Shown here: piece after piece, positions 21,471 to 31,765 of the stretch
Numbering within the stretch: position 1 is the stretch's first letter
How the letters are laid out: the number at the start of each line of letters is the position of its first letter
Source: Streptomonospora nanhaiensis
GTDB taxonomy: Bacteria > Actinomycetota > Actinomycetes > Streptosporangiales > Streptosporangiaceae
NCBI RefSeq assembly: GCF_026642255.1
Contig: NZ_CP113264.1
Span: forward strand, 5,394,001-5,458,000
Length of the DNA stretch: 64,000 nucleotides
Direction of reading: 5' to 3'
Made by a program: the position numbers and the translations under genes
The notes under the pieces: model-generated
Seen by the model: only the letters and a program-made list of their open reading frames with translations
Databases searched by the model: none
What the model was told of the DNA's origin: nothing

Positions 21471-23188
21471 CGTGTTCCCTCCTCGGTGCCGTTCCCCGCG
21501 GTGGCCAGGGTGGCGTTGCGGATGGCCCGGAGGCGGCGCAGGCTCTGGCTGCCGCCCCGGCCGAAGTGGTCGTGGAGCTCGGTGTAGACCTCGAAGAGGT
21601 CGTCGTAGGCCGCCGCCCTGGCGGGATCGGGGTCGACGGTCTTCTCCCGGACCCGGCCCATGGCGGCCGACGCCGCGTGGATGTCGGGGTGGGCGCCGGC
21701 CGCGACGGCCGCGTGGATGGCGGACCCCACGGCGCAGCTGTACTCGGAGGCGACCAGCCTGATCGGGCGGTCGAGCACGTCGGCGTAGACCTGGAGCACG
21801 AACGGGTTGCGGACCATGCCGCCGCCCACCGTGAAGTCCTCGACCGGGACCCCGGCGGCCTCGAAGGCCCCGATGATCGTGCGCGTGCCGAAGGCCGTGG
21901 CCTCGACCAGGGCCCGGTAGACCTCCTCCGGCCTGGTGGCCAGGGTCATCCCGACGAGCACGCCGGACAGGTCGTGGTCGACCAGGACCGAGCGGTTGCC
22001 GCTGTGCCAGTCCAGGGCGACGAGGCCGTGGCCCCCGACAGGCGCCCCCGAGGCCCGCTCGGAGAGCAGGTCGTGGACGGAGAGGCCGCGTTCGCGGGCC
22101 TCCTCGTGGTAGGCGGGCGGCACGTGGGAGTCGGCGAACCAGGCGAAGATGTCGCCGACACCGCTCTGGCCCGCCTCGTAGCCCCAGGCGCCGGGGGTGA
22201 TGCCGCCGAGCGCCAGCCCGCACATGCCGGGGACCTCGGCGAGGACGTCGGAGTTCATGACGTGGCAGGTGCTGGTGCCCATGATGGCGAGCATCCGGCC
22301 GTTGCCGGTCGTCCGGGCCGTGGCAGCGGTGACGTGCGCGTCGATGTTGCCGACCGCGACGGGCAGCCCCTCGGGCAGGCCCGTCCAGGCCGCGGCCCGG
22401 GCGGTGAGGCCGCCCGCGCGCTCGCCCAGCTGGGAGAGGGGGTGGGCGAGCTTGTCCCGGACGAAGCCGGCGAAGCGCGGGTCGAGGGCGGCCAGGAACT
22501 CCGCGGAGGGCCAGGCGCCGTCCTGGTGGATGCCCTTGTACCCGGCGGTGGCGACGTTGCGGGTCTCGCGTCCGCACAGTTCCCAGACGATCCAGTCGGC
22601 GGCCTCGATCCAGCGGTCGGCGCGCGCGTACGCCTCGGGGTCCTCCCGCAGGACCTGGAGCGCCTTGGCGAACTGCCACTCCGAGGAGATCCGGCCGCCG
22701 TAGCGGGCCAGCCACGTCTCCCCCCGCTTCTCGGCGAGGGCGTTGATCTCGTCCGCCTCCGGCTGGGCGGCGTGGTGGCGCCACAGCTTGGGCCACGCGT
22801 GCGGGCGCCCGGCGAGGTCGGGGAGCTCGCACAGCGGGGTCCCGTCCGCGGTCACGGGCAGGACCGTGCAGGAGGTGAAGTCGGTGCCGATGCCGACCAC
22901 CTGCCCGGGGTCGGCGCCGGAGGCCCGCAGCGCCTCCGGCACGGCCGTGCGCAGGACCTCGCGGTAGTCCTCGGGGCACTGGAGCGCGGTCTCGGGGGCC
23001 AGCGGCCCGGAGGAGGCGGGCAGGTGCTCCGTGATGACGCCGTGCCGGTAGGTGTGGGCGGCGGAGCCGAGTTCGGCCCCGTCGGCCACCCGGACGACGA
23101 CGGCCCGGCCGGAGAGGGTCCCGAAGTCGACGCCGATGACGACCGCGTCGGGGGACGGCTTGTTGTTAGCGTTAACATTCTCGCGCAC
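21467..23188 (-). CDS. araB: Ribulokinase
   Basis: It phosphorylates L-ribulose with ATP. The 573-residue FGGY-family kinase begins its ATPase fold with VIGVDFGTLSGRAVVV and carries GTSTCHVM and GGGMVRNPF in the C-terminal half. The GTG at 23188 follows GGAAGGA with 7-nt spacing, and no better start lies downstream. An identical copy of the LacI-type operator lies inside codons 4-8. araB is the first structural gene of the island, 40 bp after the regulator gene. Confidence 0.96.
   Translation of the reverse strand: MRENVNANNKPSPDAVVIGVDFGTLSGRAVVVRVADGAELGSAAHTYRHGVITEHLPASSGPLAPETALQCPEDYREVLRTAVPEALRASGADPGQVVGIGTDFTSCTVLPVTADGTPLCELPDLAGRPHAWPKLWRHHAAQPEADEINALAEKRGETWLARYGGRISSEWQFAKALQVLREDPEAYARADRWIEAADWIVWELCGRETRNVATAGYKGIHQDGAWPSAEFLAALDPRFAGFVRDKLAHPLSQLGERAGGLTARAAAWTGLPEGLPVAVGNIDAHVTAATARTTGNGRMLAIMGTSTCHVMNSDVLAEVPGMCGLALGGITPGAWGYEAGQSGVGDIFAWFADSHVPPAYHEEARERGLSVHDLLSERASGAPVGGHGLVALDWHSGNRSVLVDHDLSGVLVGMTLATRPEEVYRALVEATAFGTRTIIGAFEAAGVPVEDFTVGGGMVRNPFVLQVYADVLDRPIRLVASEYSCAVGSAIHAAVAAGAHPDIHAASAAMGRVREKTVDPDPARAAAYDDLFEVYTELHDHFGRGGSQSLRRLRAIRNATLATAGNGTEEGTR
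23164..23177. promoter_or_regulatory. LacI-type operator inside the start of araB
   Basis: TGTTAGCGTTAACA is a near-perfect palindrome with the central CG typical of LacI/GalR operators. It lies within araB codons 4-8 and is identical over 16 bp to the site at 24325-24338. Binding there could block elongating polymerase or an araB promoter. Confidence 0.85.
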
Positions 23189-23228
23189 AGGGGGTTCCTT
23201 CCGTGGAGGAGGCGCGTGGGACGGGCGG

Positions 23229-24275
23229 TCAGGGGGGAGGCGGCCCGCTGCTGCCCCGCTGCCTCAGTTCCGCCGGGACCACGCGTCTCCCGGCCCCGGC
23301 GGGGTCGGCCGAGCCGGTGCGGCCCGCCCCGATCTCGCCGAGGAGCAGCGCCAGGCTCTCCCGGCCGACCTGGGCGAAGTCCTGGTACACGGTGGACAGG
23401 GACGGCGTGAGGTACTCCGCCTCGGGGATGTCGTCGAAGCCGACGACGCTGACGTCGCCCGGCACACCCAGCCCCGCCTCGTGCAGGGCGCGCAGGACCC
23501 CTATGGCCATCTGGTCGTTGCCCACGAAGATCGCGGTCACCCGCTCCCCCGCGGCCCTGCGCCCCACCAGGGCTCGGCCGAGGTCGTAGCCGGACCGGGG
23601 GCTCCAGTCGCCCTGGAGCGGTTCCGGGACCGGCGCGCCCGCCTCCTCCAGGGCCCGGCGCCATCCGAACGCGCGGGCCTCGGACTCCAGCCAGAGCGGG
23701 TCCCCCTCGATGTGGTGGACCGTGTGGTGGCCGAGCGCCAGGAGGTGGCGGACGGCCTCCTCGGCCCCCTGGACCTGGTCGACGCAGACGACCGGGAGGC
23801 CGGAGCCCTCGCCGCCCTCGACGGCGACCAGCGGCAGGGGCCCGGGCAGCGAGGCGAGGGCGTCGACCAGGCCCCTCTGCGGGGCGATGGCGATGCAGCC
23901 CTCGACGGACTGCTGGATCAGGAAGTCGGCCGCGGCGACGACGCCGGCCGGCGACACGTCGTCGAGGCTGACCATGCTCAGGAAGTAGCCGGCCTCGCGC
24001 GCGGCCCGCTCGATCCCCGCCAGGGTCTGCGCCGGGCCGAAGAGGGTGGTGTCGAAGGCGAGGACGCCGAGCACGTTGGTGCGGCGGGTGACCAGGGCCC
24101 GCGCCGTGGAGTTGCGGTGGTAGCCGAGTTCGTCGATCGCCCTCTGCACCCGCAGGACGGTCTCCTGGCGGACGTTGGGGTGGCCGTTGATGACGCGGGA
24201 CACCGTCTGGTGGGAGACACCGGCCAGTCTGGCGACGTCCGCCATGACGGGGGTGCGGCCACCGGGGGGGTTCAC
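23229..24275 (-). CDS. LacI-family transcriptional regulator of the arabinose island
   Basis: This is a sugar-responsive repressor. The 348-residue protein has an N-terminal helix-turn-helix (about residues 12-35, VARLAGVSHQTVSRVINGHP), the hinge helix (STARALVTRRT), and a periplasmic-binding-like effector domain (VVCVDQVQGAEE, VGNDQMAIGVL, VSVVGFDDIPEAEY). It is encoded just upstream of araB, and candidate operators flank it on both sides, so it probably represses itself and the island until arabinose or a derivative binds. The GTG at 24275 has a GGAGG site 10 nt upstream; an ATG ten codons later is the alternative start. Confidence 0.93.
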   Translation of the reverse strand: MNPPGGRTPVMADVARLAGVSHQTVSRVINGHPNVRQETVLRVQRAIDELGYHRNSTARALVTRRTNVLGVLAFDTTLFGPAQTLAGIERAAREAGYFLSMVSLDDVSPAGVVAAADFLIQQSVEGCIAIAPQRGLVDALASLPGPLPLVAVEGGEGSGLPVVCVDQVQGAEEAVRHLLALGHHTVHHIEGDPLWLESEARAFGWRRALEEAGAPVPEPLQGDWSPRSGYDLGRALVGRRAAGERVTAIFVGNDQMAIGVLRALHEAGLGVPGDVSVVGFDDIPEAEYLTPSLSTVYQDFAQVGRESLALLLGEIGAGRTGSADPAGAGRRVVPAELRQRGSSGPPPP

Positions 24276-24324
24276 CTGAACGACACCTCCGGGAATCTCA
24301 GGGGAAATGTGACGCGGACAACAT

Positions 24325-24338
24325 TGTTAGCGTTAACA
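24325..24338. promoter_or_regulatory. LacI-type operator upstream of the regulator gene
   Basis: TGTTAGCGTTAACA, flanked by the same T on each side as the araB site, lies 50 bp upstream of the LacI-gene GTG. That position is expected for autorepression and control of the whole island. Confidence 0.88.
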
Positions 24339-24448
24339 TACGAGGCGTCAACCCCCCTGCCCGACCGAATCGTCGGCGAGGCCCCCGTCGGGAGCCCGCA
24401 GGCCCTTCCGCCCCGGAGGCTCCCCGGCCCTCCGGGACCCCTCTCCCT

Positions 24449-25702
24449 TCAGCCCACCAGACGGGCGTGCAGCGCCGTCGCGGAGGTGTCGGTGAGAGAG
24501 GCGACCTGGTCGACGACCACGCGCAGCGCGGCCGCGTCGCCGGACGCCTCGGTGAAGGCCGCGCGGAACTGCGGGTCGAGGCCGTCGGGGGCGCTCTTCC
24601 GGAGTGCGCCGACGAGCTCGGTGATGAGGCGGCGCTCCTCCGCCTGGTAGGCGATGGCCTCGACGCGGGACATCACGAAGTGGGCGGCGACCGCCTTGAG
24701 CAGCGCGCACTCCAGGAGGGCCCGGCGGGGCACGACCAGGTCGGCGCCGTAGCGCGTGAGCCGCCCCTGGCCGTGGGCGGCGCGGGTGGCGTGCTCGGCC
24801 GCCCGGCAGAAGCGGCCGATGAGTTCGCTGGTGAGGTTCTTGAGGGCGGCGAGCGAGGCGAGATCCCCGGTGAACTCGCTCGGCCACACGGGCGCCGCGA
24901 GGAGTTCGGCGAACACGTGGTGCAGCTCGGCGGGGTCGGCGTCGCAGTAGTAGGCCGCGGCGAGCCGGACGACCTCGGCGCGCTCGTCGGTGCCGCGCAG
25001 GGCGGCCATGTCGACGAGTCCGGCGTGCAGGGCGTCCTCGACGTCGTGGACGGAGTAGGCCACGTCGTCGGCCCAGTCCATGACCTGCGCCTCGAAGCAG
25101 GTGCGGCCGGGGGGCGCCCCCCGGCGCAGCCAGGCGAAGGTCTCCGTGTCGTCGGGGTAGCAGTTGAACTTGTGGGTGTCGGGCCCCTCGCCCCGGAACC
25201 ACGGGTACTTGACGGTGGCGTCCAGGGTGGCGCGGGTGAGGTTGAGCCCCGCGCTGAGCCCGTCGGGGTCGATGATCTTGCCCTCCAGCCGGATGAGCAG
25301 GCGCAGGCTCTGGGCGTTGCCCTCGAACCCGCCGCAGGCGGCGGCGGCCTCGTCCAGGGCCCGTTCGCCGTTGTGCCCGAACGGGGGGTGCCCGAGGTCG
25401 TGGGAGAGGCAGGCCGCCTCGACCAGGTCCGGGTCGCAGCCCAGTGCCTGGCCGAGTTCGCGGCCGATCTGCGCGCACTCCAGCGAGTGGGTGAGGCGGG
25501 TGCGCGGGAAGTCGCTCACCCCCGGCTGGACCACCTGGGTCTTGGCGGCCAGGCGCCGCAGGGCGGCGCTGTGCAGCACCCTGGCCCGGTCGCGCTCGAA
25601 AGGACCGCGGGCCCGGTTCTTCCGGTTCTCGCGCGCCTTGCGCTCGGTGTCCGCCGACGTGTAGCCGTCGGCTCCGCTCTCGCCTCGGGGGTGGTTCGTC
25701 AT
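24449..25702 (-). CDS. dgt: Deoxyguanosinetriphosphate triphosphohydrolase-like protein
   Basis: This HD-domain dNTP triphosphohydrolase is expected to hydrolyse dNTPs to deoxynucleosides and triphosphate. The 417-residue protein shows the HD metal set in RTRLTHSLE, LSHDLGHPPFGHNGE and MDWADDVAYSVHD. I start at the ATG at 25702 (MTNHPRGES); an in-frame ATG 36 nt upstream is possible, and neither has a strong ribosome site. It is usually beside dnaG in actinomycetes but is separated from it here by regions 2 and 3. It lies 50 bp after the YdcF-like gene on the same strand. Confidence 0.94.
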   Translation of the reverse strand: MTNHPRGESGADGYTSADTERKARENRKNRARGPFERDRARVLHSAALRRLAAKTQVVQPGVSDFPRTRLTHSLECAQIGRELGQALGCDPDLVEAACLSHDLGHPPFGHNGERALDEAAAACGGFEGNAQSLRLLIRLEGKIIDPDGLSAGLNLTRATLDATVKYPWFRGEGPDTHKFNCYPDDTETFAWLRRGAPPGRTCFEAQVMDWADDVAYSVHDVEDALHAGLVDMAALRGTDERAEVVRLAAAYYCDADPAELHHVFAELLAAPVWPSEFTGDLASLAALKNLTSELIGRFCRAAEHATRAAHGQGRLTRYGADLVVPRRALLECALLKAVAAHFVMSRVEAIAYQAEERRLITELVGALRKSAPDGLDPQFRAAFTEASGDAAALRVVVDQVASLTDTSATALHARLVG

Positions 25703-25752
25703 CGTGTGCGACCCTACTTCCCAGCAGGGACCAAACACGCCTTCCGCGCTGG

Positions 25753-26904
25753 TCAGGCAGCGTTGACGCGGATGTCGCTGCTGTCGTTGAAGATCCAGTA
25801 GTACCAGAGCGAGGCGGTTTCCCTGGTGATGTACCAGAGCTGGGTGCGCCGCTCGATGACGGCCGGCCCGGAGCGCGAGGGCGACGTGCCCGCCTCGATC
25901 CCGAAGTCGGCGGCCATCCGCTTGGAGCGCAGGCTGTGCCAGGGGTCGGAGACCAGGACCGCCGTCTCCCAGGCACGGTCCTCGAACACCAGGGAGACGG
26001 CGCCGATGCTCTGGAGGGTGTCCCTGCCCTCCTCCACGGCGATGATCTGGTCGGCGGGGATGCCGACCTCGACCAGCCAGTTCTTGCCCGCGGCCGCCTC
26101 GGTGAAGTTGTCGCCCGGCTGCTTGCCCCCGACGGTGACGATGACGGGGGCGACGCCCTCCAGGTAGAGGACCTGGGCGTGCCTCAGCCGGGCCTCGAAC
26201 ACGGGCGAGGGGACGCCGTTGTACTGGCTGGCCCCGAGGACGACGATGGCGTCGGAGGCGACGCGGTCGTCCTGGCGGGCCGTGTGCCAGACCCAGCCCC
26301 AGGTGCCCGGCGGGATGGCCAGCGCCACGAGCAGCAGGAGCGTGACGATCCAGCGCAGGCGGACGGGACGCCGCTTGCGGCGGCGCGGCCGGGCAGCGGG
26401 GCGCGCGGGGCGTCCGCCCCGGGGAGGGAGAGGGGGCTCCTCGTCGAAGGGCCCGTCGGGCCCTTCGACGGACGGTTCGGCGGCGGGGGCGCTCCGGCCG
26501 GGGCCCCGGGGCCGCGGCCGGTCCCTGACGAAGCGCCGGGTGAAGGCCGCCCCGGCGGGAGCGTCCTCCGCCGGGGCGCCGTGGAGGTCGTCGGAGGCGG
26601 GGTCGGGCCGGTCGAACGCACGGGTGCCCCCGTCGTCGGGCGCGCCCCCGGGGTCGGAGGGCCCGGGGCGGGCGAACTCGCGGGTGGCGGGGTCGCCGGA
26701 CGCGGCGGGCCCCGCCCTGGTGAACTCGCGGGTGGCCTCGCCGTCCGCACCTCCGACGCCGTCCCCGGCCGCCTCCGCCGGAGGGGCGGGGACAGCGGTG
26801 AAGTCGTCACGGGAGAAGACCCTGGTCGACTCGTCGTCTGAGGAGGGGGCCGTGACCGGCTCCTCCCACGGCTCGTCGCCGCGGCCGTCGTTCGCCGTTC
26901 GCAC
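25753..26904 (-). CDS. YdcF/SanA-like DUF218 membrane protein with Thr-Arg-x-Phe repeats
   Basis: DUF218 proteins are membrane-associated and of uncertain enzymatic role, linked to envelope functions. The 383-residue protein has a long disordered cytosolic N terminus (1-185), one transmembrane helix (about 188-210), and an external DUF218 domain (AIVVLGASQYNG, VEEGRDTLQSIGAV, VLVSDPWHSLRSKRM). Thr-Arg-x-Phe occurs at residues 27, 58, 74 and 94, with a related FTRRF near 124, at the cytosolic side. The GTG at 26904 follows GGAGGTGA; an ATG six codons earlier is the alternative but would bury that site. Confidence 0.85.
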   Translation of the reverse strand: MRTANDGRGDEPWEEPVTAPSSDDESTRVFSRDDFTAVPAPPAEAAGDGVGGADGEATREFTRAGPAASGDPATREFARPGPSDPGGAPDDGGTRAFDRPDPASDDLHGAPAEDAPAGAAFTRRFVRDRPRPRGPGRSAPAAEPSVEGPDGPFDEEPPLPPRGGRPARPAARPRRRKRRPVRLRWIVTLLLLVALAIPPGTWGWVWHTARQDDRVASDAIVVLGASQYNGVPSPVFEARLRHAQVLYLEGVAPVIVTVGGKQPGDNFTEAAAGKNWLVEVGIPADQIIAVEEGRDTLQSIGAVSLVFEDRAWETAVLVSDPWHSLRSKRMAADFGIEAGTSPSRSGPAVIERRTQLWYITRETASLWYYWIFNDSSDIRVNAA

Positions 26905-27345
26905 CGGCTCACCTCCGCACAACTTCTCTGAACAGGGATCCTGCTACCCGCTGGGACGGCCCGTACCGGCCGGTGGTTCGCGGCGGCACGGGGTCGGGCG
27001 AGCGGGAGCGGGGGTGGTGTCGGCGCGTCCCGCCTCCGCGTGTGGGGGGAGGCCGGGAGCGGCGGCCTTACCGGCGGCCAGAATACATCACGAAGAGGTC
27101 ACAGCGGGCGTCTCGGGACCCCACCGTCGGCAGGGTCGAGTCTAGGGCGTTCTCTGCGGCCGGCGGCCCTCCGGGGAGGGTGGTCCCCGGTCGGTTCCCG
27201 AGTCGGCGCCGGACGGTCGTCCTGCCGACGCCGGGTCGTCGCCGGGGAACCCTTCCGGCCAGGGCGCGGCGCCGGCCGCTTCCCGGCCCCCGCGGGGGGG
27301 GGAGGGGGTGCCCTACCCCCGCGGAACCGCGTCCGGCCCGGGGCC
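26905..27345. other. 441-bp gap between ppdK and the YdcF-like gene
   Basis: I see no credible gene here; the open frames are shadows. A small hairpin just past the ppdK stop (27304-27320, GGGGGT paired with ACCCCC) may end ppdK transcripts. No convincing -35/-10 pair for the YdcF-like gene stands out. Confidence 0.5.
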
Positions 27346-30042
<2,697 letters not shown>

Positions 30043-30390
30043 GGGGGTCTCCCTCGATTCTCGACGGCTCCGCGGTGGATCGGCGCCTGTGCCCGGATGG
30101 GCGCGACTCTATCCACACTGCGCATCATCACCCCTTCATGAACCACCATTTGACAGCATTCCAGCAGGTCAAGGACATTAGAGAGGTCTATACCAATGGT
30201 TCAGCCCAGGAATGCCGACCCCGACCCCCCGACCAGGGAACGCACACCCCGACAGCCACGGACCCCCTGGTCACAGCCCCGCGCTCGCACGGCGAGGCGC
30301 TCCCCTCCCGCCCCTGCCGCCCCGGGGGCACACCCGACCAATCCCGCGCCACACCTTCCACCGGAGGCCGCTGTGCCACGCGACACAGGC

Positions 30391-30427
30391 TTACCGGCAA
30401 GTAACCTACGCCTCCGTAAGTTAGGCT
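30391..30427 (+). promoter_or_regulatory. Inverted repeats and -10 element upstream of the TrhA gene
   Basis: Two adjacent inverted repeats, TTAC-N6-GTAA (30391-30404) and TACG-N4-CGTA (30407-30418), precede a TAGGCT hexamer at 30422-30427. That hexamer is well placed as a -10 box for the gene starting at 30476. No good -35 is visible, which fits an activated or tightly repressed promoter. The rest of the 30043-30475 gap, including a TTGACA at 30145-30150, shows nothing I can assign with confidence. Confidence 0.5.
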
Positions 30428-30475
30428 GGGCAAGAGGCCCGCAGCGGCGCGGACCGCGGGACGGAGGGGAACAAC

Positions 30476-31270
30476 GTGTCGGAGGAACGGACGCGGAGCA
30501 ACGGCAGGGGCGGCGCGGGGGCCGGGGACGACGGGCCCGGCGGACACGGCACCGGAGCCGCGAAGGGCGGCGGGGAGCCCCAGGGCGACGCGTCCATGCC
30601 GGAGAGGGCCGTCAGCGCGGCCGGAGACTTCCTGGAGGCGGTCAAGCCCAGACTCCGGGGCTGGCTCCACCTGGGGACGGCGCCGCTCGCCCTCGCCGCG
30701 GGCATCGTCCTGGTCGCGCTCTCCCCCACCGTGCCGGCCCTGCTCGCCAGCGCCGTGTACGCGCTCAGCTCGGTGCTGCTGTTCAGCACCTCGGCCGTCT
30801 ACCACGTGGGCCGGTGGTCGCCCCGCGCACAGAAGGTGCTGCGGCGCCTGGACCACTCGAACATCTACCTGATCATCGCGGGCACGTACACGCCGTTCAT
30901 CGTGCTCGTCCTCGACGGCACCCTGCGCACGGCGATGCTGGCGCTGGTCTGGGGCGGGGCCATCGCCGGGGTCGGCTTCAAACTCCTGTGGCTCAACGCC
31001 CCGCGCTGGCTGTCCACGGCCCTGTACCTGGCCATCGGCTGGGTGGCGGTGCTGTTCATCCCCGACCTGGTCCACGGGACCCATCCGGCGACGTGGATCC
31101 TCATCCTCGTCGGCGGGGTCCTGTACAGCGTCGGCGCGGTCGTCTACGGGCTCAAGCGGCCCAACCCGGCGCCGCGCTGGTTCGGCTTCCACGAGATCTT
31201 CCACTCGCTGACCATCGCGGCGTTCGTCTGCCACTACATCGCGGTGTCCTTCGTCGTCTACACGACCTGA
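30476..31270 (+). CDS. trhA: Hemolysin III / TrhA family membrane protein
   Basis: This is a seven-helix membrane protein of the PAQR-like hemolysin III family. Bacterial members affect membrane energetics and fluidity, and cytolytic activity is not a safe inference. The 264-residue protein has a disordered Gly-rich N terminus of about 50 residues. The family signature residues follow: SAVYHVGRWSP, RLDHSNIYLIIAGTYTPF, and the late FHEIFHSLTIAAFVCHY with its conserved metal-binding His residues. The GTG at 30476 follows ACGGAGGGGA. It converges with glyS. Confidence 0.92.
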   Translation: MSEERTRSNGRGGAGAGDDGPGGHGTGAAKGGGEPQGDASMPERAVSAAGDFLEAVKPRLRGWLHLGTAPLALAAGIVLVALSPTVPALLASAVYALSSVLLFSTSAVYHVGRWSPRAQKVLRRLDHSNIYLIIAGTYTPFIVLVLDGTLRTAMLALVWGGAIAGVGFKLLWLNAPRWLSTALYLAIGWVAVLFIPDLVHGTHPATWILILVGGVLYSVGAVVYGLKRPNPAPRWFGFHEIFHSLTIAAFVCHYIAVSFVVYTT

Positions 31271-31765
31271 GGCCCGGCCCCGGGGGCGACAGGACCGCCG
31301 CAGCGGTCCGGACCGGTGGAGGGGGTTCCGGCCTCCTCGGCCCGTGGGAGCGTCGGTCGGACCATATCCACGTCACGATTCGCTCACGCGGTAGGACAAG
31401 CAGGATGAAATGCGCCTTTATCTCCGGCGGCCTGGCGCTACGTTGAGAACCGGTTCCCCCGGCCGTGTGCGGCCGGAGGAACCGACGAGACGGCCGGAGA
31501 CCACATCCCCCCGGGTCCGGCCGTCTCACCGCACTCCCCCGCTCGTAGGAGCACTGCGCCCGCTCCCCCCGTGGGGGGAGCGGGCGCAGTGCTCTCACGT
31601 GCTCGCGGGCTCGCAACGGGGCTCGGCGCGCACAGGGGCGGGCCCTTCGTCGTCGCCCCCGCCTGCCGCTCGTACCTCGCTCGCGGCTCGGCTCCTCCTT
31701 CAGGACCCGCCGCACGCCTCGCGTCTCACGGGCCCGTCCCGGCGTCCGGGACGGGCGCGCGGCGG
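31271..31765. other. 495-bp gap holding three consecutive hairpins, possible small RNA or terminator array
   Basis: Between the convergent TrhA and glyS genes are three strong inverted repeats. The first, at 31451-31484, is a 15-bp stem with one mismatch and a 4-nt loop. The second, at 31487-31527, is a perfect 12-bp stem (GAGACGGCCGGA) with a 17-nt loop. The third, at 31549-31594, is a perfect 22-bp stem with a GT loop. They follow a comparatively A/T-rich stretch (31370-31450) that contains a 13-codon frame starting MKCAF. The third hairpin suffices as a bidirectional terminator; three in a row is excessive for that. The 31600-31765 part has no recognisable gene. Confidence 0.6.
31549..31594. 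terminator. Perfect 22-bp-stem hairpin between convergent genes
   Basis: GAGCACTGCGCCCGCTCCCC and two further C form the left arm, and the exact complement follows after a two-base loop. This is one of the longest perfect stems in the window. It lies 171 bp beyond the glyS stop and 278 bp beyond the TrhA stop. Confidence 0.75.

Noticed and set aside
30476..31270. A haemolysin toxin
   Set aside because: The family name is historical; the protein is a multi-pass membrane protein of the TrhA/PAQR type with no toxin features.
31600..31765. A gene or part of a gene beyond the glyS stop
   Set aside because: Open frames exist on both strands but lack starts with ribosome sites, and the translations are low-complexity Arg/Ser/Gly.
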